Shown: positions 44,007-54,723, counted from the first letter of the stretch. The stretch: 64,000 nt of DNA from Pseudoalteromonas luteoviolacea H33-S (GCF_001625695.1 NZ_AUXY01000070.1:172656-236655), one strand, 5' to 3'. A program made the numbers and translations. Notes: generated by a model from the letters alone, not told the origin.

Positions 44007-47000
44007 TTAGAGGGTATCTTTCAGTAGTTCTAGCACTTCTTTTACTGAGAGTTTGTAAGTTGTATCTTGGCCACTCAATAGCTGCTGCGCTAAGTCGCGC
44101 TTTTGCTCATGCATGGCAATGATCTTCTCCTCTATAGTTTGCTGTGCAATCAAGCGATAAATGGTTACAGGTCGAGATTGTCCAATACGATGTGCTCTAT
44201 CTGATGCCTGTGCTTCAACCGCTGGATTCCACCAAGGATCCATGTGGATCACATAATCCGCGGCCGTGAGATTAAGCCCTGAACCACCGGCTTTGAGACT
44301 AATTAAGAATACCTCACCTTCACCGCGTTGAAATGCATTAACACGTGCTTGGCGCTGCGCCGCAGGCGTCGAACCATCTAGGTATTGATAATTCACATCG
44401 CGTGTCTTCAAGTGTTGCGCTAGCAGCTGTAAATGGCCTACAAACTGACTGAAGATCAAAGCCTTGTGGCCATTTTCTTTCAACTCTTGTAACAGCTCAT
44501 CTAATTTATTTAATTTGGCACTGCTTAACCCCAATTCAGGGGCTACTAAATTGGGGTTACAGCAGACTTGGCGCAGTTTGGTGAGCTCAGCTAACATCGC
44601 AAGGTGTTGAGAGCCCGAATCTTGTTGCTCATTGGCCTGTGCGATATTGGCAATGGCGTTTTGACGCAGTGCCTCGTAGAGGGTGTGCTCTTCATCACTA
44701 AGTTGGATCGGGACATTGATTTCGGTGCGTGGTGGCAGCTCCGTTAGTACCTGATGTTTCATGCGTCTTAGAATGAACGGTTGCAACAAGGTTTTTAAGT
44801 TTTGCTGTGCATAGCGCGCCGCAATTGGTTTGTCTTCTTTGCTCTCTATGGGTTGAATGAATCGTTCAGAGAAGCGCTTGAGATTACCCAATAGTCCTGG
44901 GTTAACAAAGCGAAATAATGACCATAATTCTACCAAGTTATTCTCAATAGGCGTGCCTGTGGTGATCATTTTAAACTGCCCTTTGAGTGCACAAGCTGCT
45001 TTGGCGCGCTGTGACAGCGGGTTTTTGATGGCTTGTGCTTCATCTGCCACGATACAAGACCAATTAATACTTTTGAGCAGTTCAATGTCGCGCACCAATA
45101 ATCCGTAACTGATGATCACGACATCCTGTGCTTTGAGTTGTGCAAACAATGCTACTCGGGCGTCACCGGCACCATAGTGTGACAGTAATTTTAAACTGAG
45201 TGTGGGGGCAAATTTCGTTGCTTCTTGCTGCCAATTAAAGCATACCGAAGTTGGCGCGATGATTAAGCTGGGCCCTTCTTTTGCCCTTGCGAGTAGCACA
45301 GCTAGAGATTGCAGTGTTTTACCTAGACCCATGTCATCGGCAAGACACGCACCGGCTCCCCAATGCGCTAGGCGCATGGCCCAATCAAAACCCGTGTGCT
45401 GATAATCCCGAAGGGTTGCGTTTAAGTCAGCTGGTGGGGTTACTTTAAGCGTATTGGCCTGATGCATTTTTTGTGATTGCTCTTCCCAAGCAGGCAGAGT
45501 TTTCATTCGCATACCTGTGACGGCTTCAGAGACGATAGGGCTGGCAAGAGGATGAAAGCGACCTTGCTCGGTGCTTTGATTAAGTTGCACTAACTTTTCA
45601 TGCAGGGCGTGAGACAGTGCCACGACTTGCTGTCCACTGAGCTCGATAAATCGACCATGGCTTTGCTCAACCAGTTTTAGCAGCTCTTTAAGTTCGATGA
45701 CTTGTTGGTCATTAATTTTTAGCTCGCCATTTAAGTCAAACCATTGGTTTTTCTTAGAAATGGCCAATTGTAAATGTTGTGACTCCAAAGGTTTCGATAA
45801 ATTGACCTTTTTCCCTTTGGGCCAACGGATTTTAACCTGTAAGGGCGGCGAGCTTTGCAAGCCCAGCTCTAACTGTTCAAGGGCACATAGAGCATCCTGT
45901 AAATCAGCAATGCACAAGCGGTTATCAGCCATGGCTAAAAAGGCAGGACAATGAGCATCTAAGCTGTCGAGCAGCTCTTGCTCTTGCGCTAAGTTACGTT
46001 TCGTGGCTATTCGCTTACCTTCAATTTCAGCACTGATACTTGCATTGCCAACACCTGGAGGGAATGCGGGTCCCAAGTCACCAAATGGCATACTCAGGCA
46101 ATGAAACTCTAGTCCTTGTTGATAAGGGCTAACATTAATGATGAGATGAGCTTGCGGCTCAACCGTTTCTAACCCGATCTCTATGTCGCTTACTTGAGAG
46201 GCAATATTCAGTAGCGGCGCAATAGCTGCGATGCTGGCAATCAATTTTGGTTTGGCTTGTTTTGGAATAAGTAAGCCATTTTCACCAATGATGTGCGCAA
46301 TTTTAAGGTGTTGCTTATCAAAGTAAGTGAATACATATTGATGCGATGTAATGTGCTTTATGGCATAGACCGTTGAGTACTTTGCAAAATCTTCGGGTAA
46401 ATCAGTCAAGCTAAGCAACAATTGCTCCCCACATGCTGTAATGGCGAGTTGTGCTGGAGACTCGATGATGTCCAGAGGTTCGTTCAAATCATTGGTAGTA
46501 AATACATTGGGTGCGAGTGCTGCCGCACGAAGCGCTTCAACGCTATTGAGGTGATAGGTGGTGTCTTGCCAATGTTTGTCGATGGACATGGCATCGATAA
46601 CGGCCAAATCTGATGCCGTTAAATAGATCAAATCTTGTTGATTTTGATATAGCGTCTCAAGCGGCATGGCTTTGCCTTTGCTCCAACCATTAGGTTGGCG
46701 TTTTTGCACCTTTGCTTGAAACGAAGCTTTACCATTGGTGATATCAAGTAGCCAAATCAAGCGCTCATTGGCAGTTGAGTCAGCGTCATCTGATAAGGCT
46801 TCTTTTGGCGCAAGCGCGAGCAATCTATCTAGGGCAAGATCCCATTCAGACTGCTGTTGAATCAGCGTTGCGAAGTTAAGACTCAGCCCACTCTCTTTAT
46901 GTTCATTCGTCACAGAGGTGTATAGCTGATCGGTAATGTCGGTAAATAAGCCCAATGTTGCGTTACTAAAAAAAGCGCGGCATGCTTGCAGTCTTTCGAG

Positions 47001-48365
47001 GTGTTGGTCATTGAGCGATTGCTTACACCAGTGCATCGCCAACAGTGAAAAGAGCTGACAAGCGTAATAATCCAAAGGACGGTTTTGCAAGTCACGTTCA
47101 TGCTCTACAAACTGGCTAATGAAGGGGGCCGCAGTCAATAAAGACTCACTCAAGCACTCAAATAATTGGCCAATATAGTAATTCGCTTTACTCCCTTTTT
47201 TATCGGATAGCTGATTACTGGCAAGGGACATAGCTTGCTGAGTATGATCATTATTACTTGACGCCGACGCTAAAAGGGCAATGAGGTGGAGCCAGCCAAA
47301 AACACCGTCCAAATAGGGTGCTTTCTTCTTGGAATATTTTTGCTGTGCTTGAAGCGCACTATTAAATTGCTGACATGCATGCTCGCTTTGGTTGTTAAGC
47401 AGTAAAAAGCTAGCTTTAAGCTGCAGTGCATAACTGGTTATATCGTTGGGCTTTATTAATTGTTGTGCTTGGTCTACGTGGTTATCGAGTAACAAGGTTT
47501 CACTGAGCAAAAAGCGCAAGTTTCTATTATTTGGGCAGTGCTTTTGCGCTTGAATAAGCAGCTCAAGCGCAACATGGTTATTGATACCAAACTGTTTTTG
47601 GTTCGCAAGTAATGTTGCAAATGCTTGGTATTGCATGTCTTCTGGTAACTCAGCAAACGTATCCAGTTGGAATGGGAAAAAAACAAACTGTACCAGTGCA
47701 CTGTTGTTTTGCATGTTTACTATTTGCGGGTTTTTGTGAAAAGCCAATCGTGCTTTTGTTTTAGGTAGCTGGCCAAGTAACAAAAAGTCGCGAGTGAGAC
47801 GATTTTCATCTTCTGGGTCTCGCTCCCACTCGTAGGCATTGAGCACAGGGATAAACTCTTCTGCATATTTTAATATCGGTAACAATCGCCCAAGCTTTTG
47901 TGCATGCTGTGTCGCAAGGTTAGCGATAAGTGGGTTTATCCGTACATTGAGGTGCTCAACAATAGCCAGCCGCTTTGTTTCTAATAGGGTTGTCAGTTCT
48001 GAGCTAAGTGCAGAAACAGGCCTACCTTGTGCGATGACTTTTTGCTCTGTTAAACGCTTTAATATTTGCTTTATTTTTATGGTAGACGCCGACTTAAAAA
48101 CCACTGCAAGTACTTGCACCAGTGTTTGGTAGTCTTCATCAAGTGCTAAATAGTCTTGATAGAGTCGCTCTATGATGACATTGGTATCTGTTGTGAGAGT
48201 GAGTGGGCGATTAAGTGAGTGCAAGAGTATTCCTAAACGTACAGACTGACGCAGGAAAAGTACCAAATGGTCGTCAATGTCACAAGCTTTATGAGGGACT
48301 AAAAGTGATAGACATAAAAGGCATTTTGTCCGTCTTTCGCTGTCGTATCGAGATGAAATTGGCAC
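44007..48365 (-). CDS. Large SNF2-family DEAD/DEAH helicase
   Basis: About 1452 residues. The C-terminal about 470 residues are an SNF2 ATPase: LRDYQHTGFDWAMRL, Walker A DDMGLGKT (about 1008), DEAQ box (VADEAQAIKN, about 1112), TGTPIENNLVELWSLF, then the second lobe with IFSQFVGHL, LISLKAGGSGLNLTAADYV and the arginine-finger part QASDRAHRIGQ. The N-terminal about 950 residues are poorly conserved, Gln/Leu-rich and helical, with possible TPR-like stretches (about 270-350). Bacterial SNF2 proteins remodel protein-DNA complexes or RNA polymerase (RapA type), but this N-terminus differs. The GTG at 48365 overlaps the upstream GNAT gene by 67 bp; a start nearer the GNAT stop is possible but no good site is seen. 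Confidence 0.87.
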   Translation of the reverse strand: MPISSRYDSERRTKCLLCLSLLVPHKACDIDDHLVLFLRQSVRLGILLHSLNRPLTLTTDTNVIIERLYQDYLALDEDYQTLVQVLAVVFKSASTIKIKQILKRLTEQKVIAQGRPVSALSSELTTLLETKRLAIVEHLNVRINPLIANLATQHAQKLGRLLPILKYAEEFIPVLNAYEWERDPEDENRLTRDFLLLGQLPKTKARLAFHKNPQIVNMQNNSALVQFVFFPFQLDTFAELPEDMQYQAFATLLANQKQFGINNHVALELLIQAQKHCPNNRNLRFLLSETLLLDNHVDQAQQLIKPNDITSYALQLKASFLLLNNQSEHACQQFNSALQAQQKYSKKKAPYLDGVFGWLHLIALLASASSNNDHTQQAMSLASNQLSDKKGSKANYYIGQLFECLSESLLTAAPFISQFVEHERDLQNRPLDYYACQLFSLLAMHWCKQSLNDQHLERLQACRAFFSNATLGLFTDITDQLYTSVTNEHKESGLSLNFATLIQQQSEWDLALDRLLALAPKEALSDDADSTANERLIWLLDITNGKASFQAKVQKRQPNGWSKGKAMPLETLYQNQQDLIYLTASDLAVIDAMSIDKHWQDTTYHLNSVEALRAAALAPNVFTTNDLNEPLDIIESPAQLAITACGEQLLLSLTDLPEDFAKYSTVYAIKHITSHQYVFTYFDKQHLKIAHIIGENGLLIPKQAKPKLIASIAAIAPLLNIASQVSDIEIGLETVEPQAHLIINVSPYQQGLEFHCLSMPFGDLGPAFPPGVGNASISAEIEGKRIATKRNLAQEQELLDSLDAHCPAFLAMADNRLCIADLQDALCALEQLELGLQSSPPLQVKIRWPKGKKVNLSKPLESQHLQLAISKKNQWFDLNGELKINDQQVIELKELLKLVEQSHGRFIELSGQQVVALSHALHEKLVQLNQSTEQGRFHPLASPIVSEAVTGMRMKTLPAWEEQSQKMHQANTLKVTPPADLNATLRDYQHTGFDWAMRLAHWGAGACLADDMGLGKTLQSLAVLLARAKEGPSLIIAPTSVCFNWQQEATKFAPTLSLKLLSHYGAGDARVALFAQLKAQDVVIISYGLLVRDIELLKSINWSCIVADEAQAIKNPLSQRAKAACALKGQFKMITTGTPIENNLVELWSLFRFVNPGLLGNLKRFSERFIQPIESKEDKPIAARYAQQNLKTLLQPFILRRMKHQVLTELPPRTEINVPIQLSDEEHTLYEALRQNAIANIAQANEQQDSGSQHLAMLAELTKLRQVCCNPNLVAPELGLSSAKLNKLDELLQELKENGHKALIFSQFVGHLQLLAQHLKTRDVNYQYLDGSTPAAQRQARVNAFQRGEGEVFLISLKAGGSGLNLTAADYVIHMDPWWNPAVEAQASDRAHRIGQSRPVTIYRLIAQQTIEEKIIAMHEQKRDLAQQLLSGQDTTYKLSVKEVLELLKDTL

Positions 48366-48808
48366 TTCTCAAGTGCACGAACAGAGCCTTTATTATGCGG
48401 GTCTACTCCAGCATACACTGTTTTGATGGCACAGGTATCTGATAAATACGTCATTAGCCCAGACAAAAGCTCGCTGCCAAAGCCCTGCCCCCAAGCCTGT
48501 TTAGCGATCAAATACCCTATGTGTGCTGTGTCACCAGAGCGGTGCATTATGGCTAATCCAATTGGCAGAGGACGGTCTTTGAGTGCGGTTTCTTTGCCCA
48601 TCGCAATGAATATATCTGCTTCTTTTAGCTTGTCGCTGAGCCATTGCACTGCGTGCTCATCTAGCGGCGGTGATTGCCACTCTTTAGGTAAAAATGCAGT
48701 GACAGCAGGGGTGAGTATGCGCGTAATTTGCTGAGCATGATTTGGTTTTGATAATAAAGATTGGCAATGATATACACAGAGTCTTTGCGTAGTGAATAAA
48801 GAGGGCAT
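48299..48808 (-). CDS. GNAT-family N-acetyltransferase
   Basis: 169 residues. Acetyl-CoA-binding motif A is IGYLIAKQAWGQGFGSELLSGL (about 98-119), with the QxxGxG/A-type loop QGFGSE; motif B near KTVYAGVDPHNKGSVRALEKCQF. This is the RimJ/RimL-like group, with RLCVYHC near the start. Substrate unknown. ATG at 48808 has GGGGAG 8-9 bases before it. Its 3' end overlaps the possible start of the SNF2 gene. Confidence 0.88.
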   Translation of the reverse strand: MPSLFTTQRLCVYHCQSLLSKPNHAQQITRILTPAVTAFLPKEWQSPPLDEHAVQWLSDKLKEADIFIAMGKETALKDRPLPIGLAIMHRSGDTAHIGYLIAKQAWGQGFGSELLSGLMTYLSDTCAIKTVYAGVDPHNKGSVRALEKCQFHLDTTAKDGQNAFYVYHF

Positions 48809-48822
48809 CGGTTTAGCTCCCC

Positions 48823-48845
48823 AAAAGCGGCAGTATCAGTGCCGC
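48823..48845 (-). terminator. Probable terminator of the DUF1360-like gene
   Basis: On the minus strand GCGGCA, 7-base loop, TGCCGC, then TTTTGG. It lies 49 bp after the stop at 48894 and just before the GNAT ribosome-binding site. Confidence 0.5.
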
Positions 48846-48893
48846 AAGCTTGGTTTATTAATAAAGGTTAGTTACTTTCTGACTCTAATGCAC

Positions 48894-49298
48894 TTATTGT
48901 TGAGATTGCTTAAACGCCATCATTTTTTGGTGACCTGTGAGTGCAGGACCTGCGAGTGCTTTTAATAGTAGGCTGCCTATGTAAATGAATAGGGCGGTCA
49001 CTAATGCATCTAAAAACCAAGCTATAGGCAGTGCTGTTACCCCTAAAAAGTCAGGCATATTTTGCAGCGCGGGTAAGGTTGCTTGCTGAGTGAGTGCATG
49101 CAGCGCTAAGGCGACCCAAAAACCAAAACAGTATGGGCAATGCCATGCTTCATAAAGGTAAGCAAGTGGTTTAGGGAGTTTATCGACGAGCGTGTTAAAC
49201 CACGTTCCCCAATCAGGCAGCTTTTCCCAGATCAGAATATGTAATGTCAGTCCCATCAAAGCAATAGAAAAGTTTATTGTCATTGGAGAGTCAACCAT
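48894..49298 (-). CDS. Small membrane protein, DUF1360-like
   Basis: 134 residues with about three membrane helices. The part YEAWHCPYCFGFWVALALH carries the CxxCxxFW motif of DUF1360-like membrane proteins; the two Cys might bind metal or form a disulfide. Function unknown. AGAGGT lies 6 bases before the ATG. Divergent from the AraC gene, 126 bp between. Confidence 0.7.
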   Translation of the reverse strand: MVDSPMTINFSIALMGLTLHILIWEKLPDWGTWFNTLVDKLPKPLAYLYEAWHCPYCFGFWVALALHALTQQATLPALQNMPDFLGVTALPIAWFLDALVTALFIYIGSLLLKALAGPALTGHQKMMAFKQSQQ

Positions 49299-49424
49299 AA
49301 TATACCTCTAAATATGCGTGTTTTAATATGTGGGCTATTCTAGAGCTAAATGTATTGGACGATAATTGATAGAATTTAGTAAAAATCGGCTTTTTTTAAG
49401 CTTTTCAGAAAATGGGGTAACAGT

Positions 49425-50210
49425 ATGCATGCATTGGCCGTTGGCGAGGCGTTTTTTGAGACGCTAACAGAGCAAAAACATGACTCACATGCAGAATGCG
49501 TACTGACTTTTATCGTATCTGGTCAAATGACCATTGCCCATCGCCAGCCTTATCACGTTAAGCCTGGCTCATTTAATATTGTACCGCCGGGAGTTCCTCA
49601 TACGCTGTTAACAGGTGAAAACCTGCAGGTTTTATGGCTGAGTTTTTGCCCTGATTGCTTGAGTTTAGCCGACAGTGATTTACTGGCGCCTTTTGATTTG
49701 GTCAAAAAAGGCGTGTTGCCCGTGAAAGCGGCGAGCTTGGAGCGGCATGCCTTCATTACAACTCTATTTTATGAGTTGATTGCGGCTCAGCAACAAAAAT
49801 TGAGCCTTGAAGTACAGCGCAGCTTTGTTGTCTTGTTGTTGAGTGAACTCAGTCTGGCTGTCTCGTGTGGCGCAAATTCGCCTCAGTATAATGAGAAAGT
49901 TGAGAGGGCGCTCATGTTCATACAAACCAACTATTTGCGTTCGATTGGACTCAATGAAGTAAGTGAGGCGGTTCATGTGACGCCTCCTTATCTTGCTCAA
50001 TTGTTCAAACAAGAAACGGGGCATACGGTTGGTCAATGGATCACACAAAAGCGCTTATCACAGGCGTGTACTCAACTGCTGCATACTTCGCAGCCTATCA
50101 GTCAATTAGCAGAAACACTCGGGTGGAGTGATACCACCCACTTTATTCGCCAATTTAAAAAATATATTGGCCAAACGCCTGCAGCATGGCGAAAAAGTCA
50201 AAAGCGCTAG
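49425..50210 (+). CDS. AraC-family transcription regulator with cupin sensor
   Basis: 261 residues. N-terminal cupin sensor domain (about 10-100: HAECVLTFIVSGQMTI, HVKPGSFNIVPPGVPHTL with the HxP metal/ligand pattern). C-terminal pair of helix-turn-helix motifs (about 160-258: IGLNEVSEAVHVTPPYLAQLFKQETG and PISQLAETLGWSDTTHFIRQFKKYIGQTP). The inducer is unknown. Divergent from the DUF1360-like gene; convergent with endonuclease V. Confidence 0.9.
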   Translation: MHALAVGEAFFETLTEQKHDSHAECVLTFIVSGQMTIAHRQPYHVKPGSFNIVPPGVPHTLLTGENLQVLWLSFCPDCLSLADSDLLAPFDLVKKGVLPVKAASLERHAFITTLFYELIAAQQQKLSLEVQRSFVVLLLSELSLAVSCGANSPQYNEKVERALMFIQTNYLRSIGLNEVSEAVHVTPPYLAQLFKQETGHTVGQWITQKRLSQACTQLLHTSQPISQLAETLGWSDTTHFIRQFKKYIGQTPAAWRKSQKR

Positions 50211-50229
50211 TGTGCTAATTTATGGGCGT

Positions 50230-50901
50230 TTAAGCCTTCAGTGCTTTTAAGCTGCGATTAACCAGTTGATCTGCTTGCCGTGTCGTTTCAGGCAAGCGGT
50301 ATTTGGGAGTGAGTTTTTCAATCCATTGCACAGCCGTTTCAATACTTATTTTATGCCCCACCGAGACAAAAACCGGTTTGATATCATTTTGCGTGCGCAG
50401 CACCTTGCCGATAAGAGTCTCATCATGCATTAAATCAGACATGCTGCCCTTGCATGCACCCGGCGTTTCATACTCACCGATCAGCTTGGTTTTACCACAA
50501 CCAATAGTGGGAATATCTAAAAGCACACCAAGGTGGCTTGCCATACCAAAACGCTTAGGGTGTGCGATGCCTTGCCCATCACAGACGATTAAATCCGGCA
50601 TCATCGAAAGTTTTTTTATGGCATTGATTAACGGGGGGATTTCACGAAAAGAAAATAACCCTGGAATATAAGGAAAGCTGATGGTCTCTACCACACTGCA
50701 TGACTCGATAACTTGCAGTGTTTTTGCGTCTAATAGCACCACTGCGCCAACCACTTGGTTATTGTCTTCGTCATAAGCAACATCCACGCCTGCGATTGTA
50801 TCAATCTCATTGAATTGATCAGTCATAATGACGGTATTGGCTAAAGATGCTTGAATTTGCAATGCGTCTTCTTGTGTTGTGGGTGCGTTGTATTGGATCA
50901 T
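50230..50901 (-). CDS. nfi: Endonuclease V (deoxyinosine 3' endonuclease)
   Basis: 223 residues. Cuts DNA one base 3' of deoxyinosine in repair of deaminated adenine. Conserved parts: IAGVDVAYD (catalytic Asp), YIPGLFSFREIPPLI (wedge and catalytic Glu), LIVCDGQGIAHPKRFGMASHLGV (catalytic Asp), CGKTKLIGEY. Full length for the family. Alone, convergent with the AraC gene. Confidence 0.94.
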   Translation of the reverse strand: MIQYNAPTTQEDALQIQASLANTVIMTDQFNEIDTIAGVDVAYDEDNNQVVGAVVLLDAKTLQVIESCSVVETISFPYIPGLFSFREIPPLINAIKKLSMMPDLIVCDGQGIAHPKRFGMASHLGVLLDIPTIGCGKTKLIGEYETPGACKGSMSDLMHDETLIGKVLRTQNDIKPVFVSVGHKISIETAVQWIEKLTPKYRLPETTRQADQLVNRSLKALKA

Positions 50902-50997
50902 GCTGATGATTTATGTTGGTATTGATGATTTGATTATGATGGGGCGTAAAATATGATTATCAATAGTTTATGTGACTTTTTTGATCTATGAATGGAT

Positions 50998-51034
50998 AAA
51001 AGAACCTCTGTATCGTGAGTAACAGAGGCTCTTT
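50998..51034 (-). terminator. Terminator of the porin gene
   Basis: On the minus strand: AAAGAGCCTCTGT, 10-base loop, ACAGAGGTTCTTTT. One mismatch in a 13-bp stem, with a T-run at the end, 6 bp after the porin stop. Confidence 0.75.
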
Positions 51035-51039
51035 GGGTT

Positions 51040-52209
51040 CTAGTAATTTATCGACGTTCTAAAGTCATATCTGAAGCCAACTGACAAAGAGTCAAAATCT
51101 TGGTCGTTTGTATACGATTTGGTGAGGTACTCAAGGTGTACGCGCAGCGGTGGCGTTGGCATCCATTCTAAAGTGACGTTGTAACCATCGTAGCTCTGAT
51201 TGGCTGGGTCGTTATCGCTGTAGCCGTCGTCAAAATCGAAAAAGCCCGCTTTTAACTTATAAAATTTTGTCAGTTTATACGCAAAGGAGAGATCAAGTGT
51301 TGAGCCATCTCTGTCTGCGATGTTGTTTCTTTCATATGTTTTGTCTTGGTAGGCGATTGCAGCGTAAAAGCGGTCAGTAAAATCATAGGCTAATGAGCCT
51401 GCCCAGATGGCGTTTTCTCCTTGTCTGACTTGCTGGTCGTAGACATCATTCATTTGGTAGGTGATTGCGGCATGTAATCCATCTTTGTCATAACTGACAC
51501 CAGCATTGAACAAGTCTGCATAGTTTTCGTTATTTGCTCCATCGTACTGTGCAACAGCTACAAAAGTAATAGGGCCACTGTCAAGGCGGTAACTCAACAA
51601 GTTATCAACGAAAAATAGGCTTTCGTTATCATAGGCATAAGGGCTATTAGCATGATTAAAAATGTCGACGTATTCGGCAATGAACAAGTATTGCGCTGGT
51701 CGCTGTTTACCAATGCCAAAGCGCCCAACTGGTGTTACTAGGGCGGTGTAGGCGCGACGAGAGCGGCCAAACTCACCTGTATTTTGAATGTCGATACTCC
51801 ACTCCCCATGCAGTTCTGCGGCCCAGTCATCATTAAATCTGTGGGTGGCCTTGATCCCTGCGTGGGATAATGCGTCACGCACATCGTATGTATCTTCCCC
51901 ATTGTCTTCGATGCGTCCATAGGTTGGTCGCATGGTCGCATAGACATCGATTTTGTGCGTAACAGGTTTTTCTGCCACTTTAGGTACAGGCTTTGTTGCT
52001 GCCTTGGCAGTGGCGGTGGATTGTCTGGTGTCTGCTGGTTTTTCAGGTTCTGGGTGCTGCGCTGTAAATCGTCGTTTGAGTTCCGCAAGCTGGGCTTCAA
52101 GTGCCTTAATGTCATCCATGGTGACGGGACGGTTATCATTTGCAATCACCGGATATGCAAATGACGATGATAGCAAAAGAGCAAATAAAGAACGGCTCGC
52201 TGTTTTCAT
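51040..52209 (-). CDS. Gram-negative porin
   Basis: 389 residues. Signal peptide (to about residue 23, AYPVIA), a short coiled coil at about 31-50 (TMDDIKALEAQLAELKRRF) that may trimerise in the periplasm, a Pro/Ala/Lys linker to about 85, then a 16-strand-type barrel: VYATMRPTYGRI start, VTPVGRFGIGKQRPAQY (the constriction-loop region) and VGFRYDF. This is the general porin type found in Alteromonadales. Substrate unknown. Divergent from the chemoreceptor gene; 84 bp between. Confidence 0.85.
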   Translation of the reverse strand: MKTASRSLFALLLSSSFAYPVIANDNRPVTMDDIKALEAQLAELKRRFTAQHPEPEKPADTRQSTATAKAATKPVPKVAEKPVTHKIDVYATMRPTYGRIEDNGEDTYDVRDALSHAGIKATHRFNDDWAAELHGEWSIDIQNTGEFGRSRRAYTALVTPVGRFGIGKQRPAQYLFIAEYVDIFNHANSPYAYDNESLFFVDNLLSYRLDSGPITFVAVAQYDGANNENYADLFNAGVSYDKDGLHAAITYQMNDVYDQQVRQGENAIWAGSLAYDFTDRFYAAIAYQDKTYERNNIADRDGSTLDLSFAYKLTKFYKLKAGFFDFDDGYSDNDPANQSYDGYNVTLEWMPTPPLRVHLEYLTKSYTNDQDFDSLSVGFRYDFRTSINY

Positions 52210-52293
52210 AGTCTTTAAACCAATTAGTTGCGATAAAGCGAATTATAGACAACACTTTGCGATGTTGACTGATTTTTTTTCTGGCGAGTAACT

Positions 52294-54177
52294 ATGAAGA
52301 TTAGAACCAAGTTTTCAGTCGCTTCTGCGCTGGTGGTGTTTATCATCATTATTGTATTCAGCGGCTCTACTTACTGGTTTATCAATGATTCAATGAAGCA
52401 AAAAACGGCTGCGTATGTGGGAGACACAACTCAGCTGCTGGCGATCAGCATTAATAACTGGCTGTCTAAAAAAGCCTCACAAGTACATTTAGTGAAGACA
52501 CAGTTAGATGTTGATTTTAGTGTCGAAAATTTTCAGCAAGCGTTAAACACGCCTTACTTTAGCACCTCATTTTTGTTGGCGTTTGGTACTGTGGATACGG
52601 AAACTGGGCTTAGGTCGAACAATCCAAATCGTCAGAATCCACCTGGCGTGGACTTTCGCCAGCGACCTTGGTATTCATTGGCAAAACAAAAAGGCAAAAC
52701 GGTATTTACCAGCCCTTATGTGGATGCCGCGACGGGTGAACTATTACTTTCGGTCGTGTCCCCTATTAATTATCAAGGCCAGTTTAAGGGCGTGATCGGT
52801 GGAGACCTGAGCCTGACGACCATTGCAAATAGTATCAATGCGGTTGATTTTGACGAAACTGGATTTGCATTCTTAGTGGATAAGCAAGGTGAAATCATTT
52901 CGCATCAGCAAAAAGATTTAAACGGTAAGACATTACGTGACATCTCGCCCAACTTGTCGTTGGCTCAGTCAAAAACAGTGATTGAAGTGGAAGTCGGTGG
53001 TGAAGACAAAATCATGTATTACTACCCGCTGGATGATCAATATGGTAATGCATGGTATTTGGCTGTGATGCTTGATAAAGACAAAGTCTATCAAGTGCTC
53101 AACAAGATGACATTGAATACGATTGTTTTGGCAATCATTGCCGTTGTGTTAGGGTCATTAACAATCAGAACGCTCGCTATACACCTTTTAAAACCATTAA
53201 AAGAGTTAGAAGCTGCCATTACCAACATCGCATCGGGTAGTGGTGACTTGACTCAGCGTTTAACCATTCAAAATGATGATGAGTGCGGCAAGGTGGCGCA
53301 GCAGTTTAATATATTCTTAGGGTCACTCCATCAGCTCGTTTCACAAATAAAACATGGAACAGACATGGTGGTGTCGAGCAGTCAAGCAGCCCGAGAATTG
53401 GCAACGCAATCAAGCTCGCGTTTGCAAGAGCAGGTTGGGCTCGTGGAAAGTTTGGCAACTGCTATGCATGAAATGAGTACAACTTCCGGCGAGATAGCGG
53501 GCAGTGCGCAAAATGCAGCCAGCTCTATTACAACAGTGAATGACAAAACCCGAGATGGACAGCAAGTATTTTTAGAAACGAAAAAAGAGATTTCAGCGTT
53601 ATCTGAGGAGATAAATGAGTCTCATGCGATGAGTACGCAACTTGCTGAATACAGCCATAGTATAGAAAATATTCTATCGGTCATAAATGGGATTGCTGAG
53701 CAAACAAATTTGCTTGCGCTTAACGCGGCGATTGAAGCTGCAAGAGCCGGTGAGCAGGGCAGAGGATTTGCAGTTGTGGCCGACGAAGTACGCTCGCTTG
53801 CCACCAAAACGCAAGAGTCGACAACCGAAATTAAAAGCATGATTGAACAAATACAGGTATCGTCAAATCAGGTGCAAAATGCCATGGGGGCAAGTCGAGA
53901 TAAAACTTTGTTATGTGTTGAGCAAACAGAGCATGCGACGCAAATGCTGAATGAAATTTCTGAGTCGGTAAAAGACATCATGGATCGTAATATTCAAATT
54001 GCGACTGCGATTGAAGAGCAAAGCGTTGTCATTGAAGAGATAAATAAAAACACTGCGAATATCAATGATATTAGCGTTGAGGTTGATAATTTCTCTAGTC
54101 AGCAATATGAAGCGAGCCAAGAGCTGGCTGAGCAATCACATGAGCAAGAGGTACTCCTGTCTAAATTTACTTTATAG
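52294..54177 (+). CDS. Methyl-accepting chemotaxis protein, dCache sensor
   Basis: 627 residues. Membrane helix 1 (about 9-30), periplasmic double Cache domain (about 35-265; [37 protein letters not shown] is the ligand-binding Cache signature with the RPWY motif and the following Asp of amino-acid or amine sensors), membrane helix 2 (about 272-292), HAMP (about 295-350), and signalling domain with the tip [20 protein letters not shown] and [15 protein letters not shown] (about 470-505). It steers flagellar motility. The Asp/Arg-Tyr pattern hints at an amino-acid ligand; this is inference. Confidence 0.94.
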   Translation: MKIRTKFSVASALVVFIIIIVFSGSTYWFINDSMKQKTAAYVGDTTQLLAISINNWLSKKASQVHLVKTQLDVDFSVENFQQALNTPYFSTSFLLAFGTVDTETGLRSNNPNRQNPPGVDFRQRPWYSLAKQKGKTVFTSPYVDAATGELLLSVVSPINYQGQFKGVIGGDLSLTTIANSINAVDFDETGFAFLVDKQGEIISHQQKDLNGKTLRDISPNLSLAQSKTVIEVEVGGEDKIMYYYPLDDQYGNAWYLAVMLDKDKVYQVLNKMTLNTIVLAIIAVVLGSLTIRTLAIHLLKPLKELEAAITNIASGSGDLTQRLTIQNDDECGKVAQQFNIFLGSLHQLVSQIKHGTDMVVSSSQAARELATQSSSRLQEQVGLVESLATAMHEMSTTSGEIAGSAQNAASSITTVNDKTRDGQQVFLETKKEISALSEEINESHAMSTQLAEYSHSIENILSVINGIAEQTNLLALNAAIEAARAGEQGRGFAVVADEVRSLATKTQESTTEIKSMIEQIQVSSNQVQNAMGASRDKTLLCVEQTEHATQMLNEISESVKDIMDRNIQIATAIEEQSVVIEEINKNTANINDISVEVDNFSSQQYEASQELAEQSHEQEVLLSKFTL

Positions 54178-54258
54178 TGTGGTGAGATGTTTTCAGCTGA
54201 AGCAAAAGCACGTATGATTTTGCTCAGTTGAAATAGTCAGTGATTGTAGGAGCAAATC

Positions 54259-54711
54259 ATGGCCATATGGGTAGATGCAGACGCGTGCCCTGTCGTAATT
54301 CGAGAGATTTTGTTTCGTGCAGCGGTGCGCACTCAGGTGACGGTCACTTTGGTGGCAAATCAATATTTGAAAACGCCACCGTCTCCTTATATTTGCAAGC
54401 TGCAGGTGAGTGCGGGTTTTGACGTTGCAGATAATGAAATCGTAAAGCGTATGAACGCAGGTGACTTGGTGATCACCAGTGATATCCCTCTCGCGGCAGA
54501 AGTCATAGAAAAGGGCGGGCTTGCGCTAAGCACTCGAGGTGAAATGTATACCACTGAAAATATTCGTGCGCGTTTAAATATACGTGACTTTATGGATACG
54601 ATGAGAAGTAGTGGTGTTCAAACCGGTGGGCCGCCGCCTTTGAGCCAAAGTGAGAAACAGCAATTTGCAAATTGTTTAGACCGGTGGCTGCAGCAACACA
54701 AAACACAGTAA
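54259..54711 (+). CDS. yaiI: YaiI/YqxD family protein (UPF0178)
   Basis: 150 residues, a conserved protein of unknown exact role with a PIN-like nuclease fold. The N-terminus [22 protein letters not shown] and the later [21 protein letters not shown], with acidic residues D6/D8 and D-rich spacing, are typical. GGAG lies 6 bases before the ATG. The hairpin at 54724 follows. Confidence 0.92.
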   Translation: MAIWVDADACPVVIREILFRAAVRTQVTVTLVANQYLKTPPSPYICKLQVSAGFDVADNEIVKRMNAGDLVITSDIPLAAEVIEKGGLALSTRGEMYTTENIRARLNIRDFMDTMRSSGVQTGGPPPLSQSEKQQFANCLDRWLQQHKTQ

Positions 54712-54723
54712 AATTCGCTTTAT

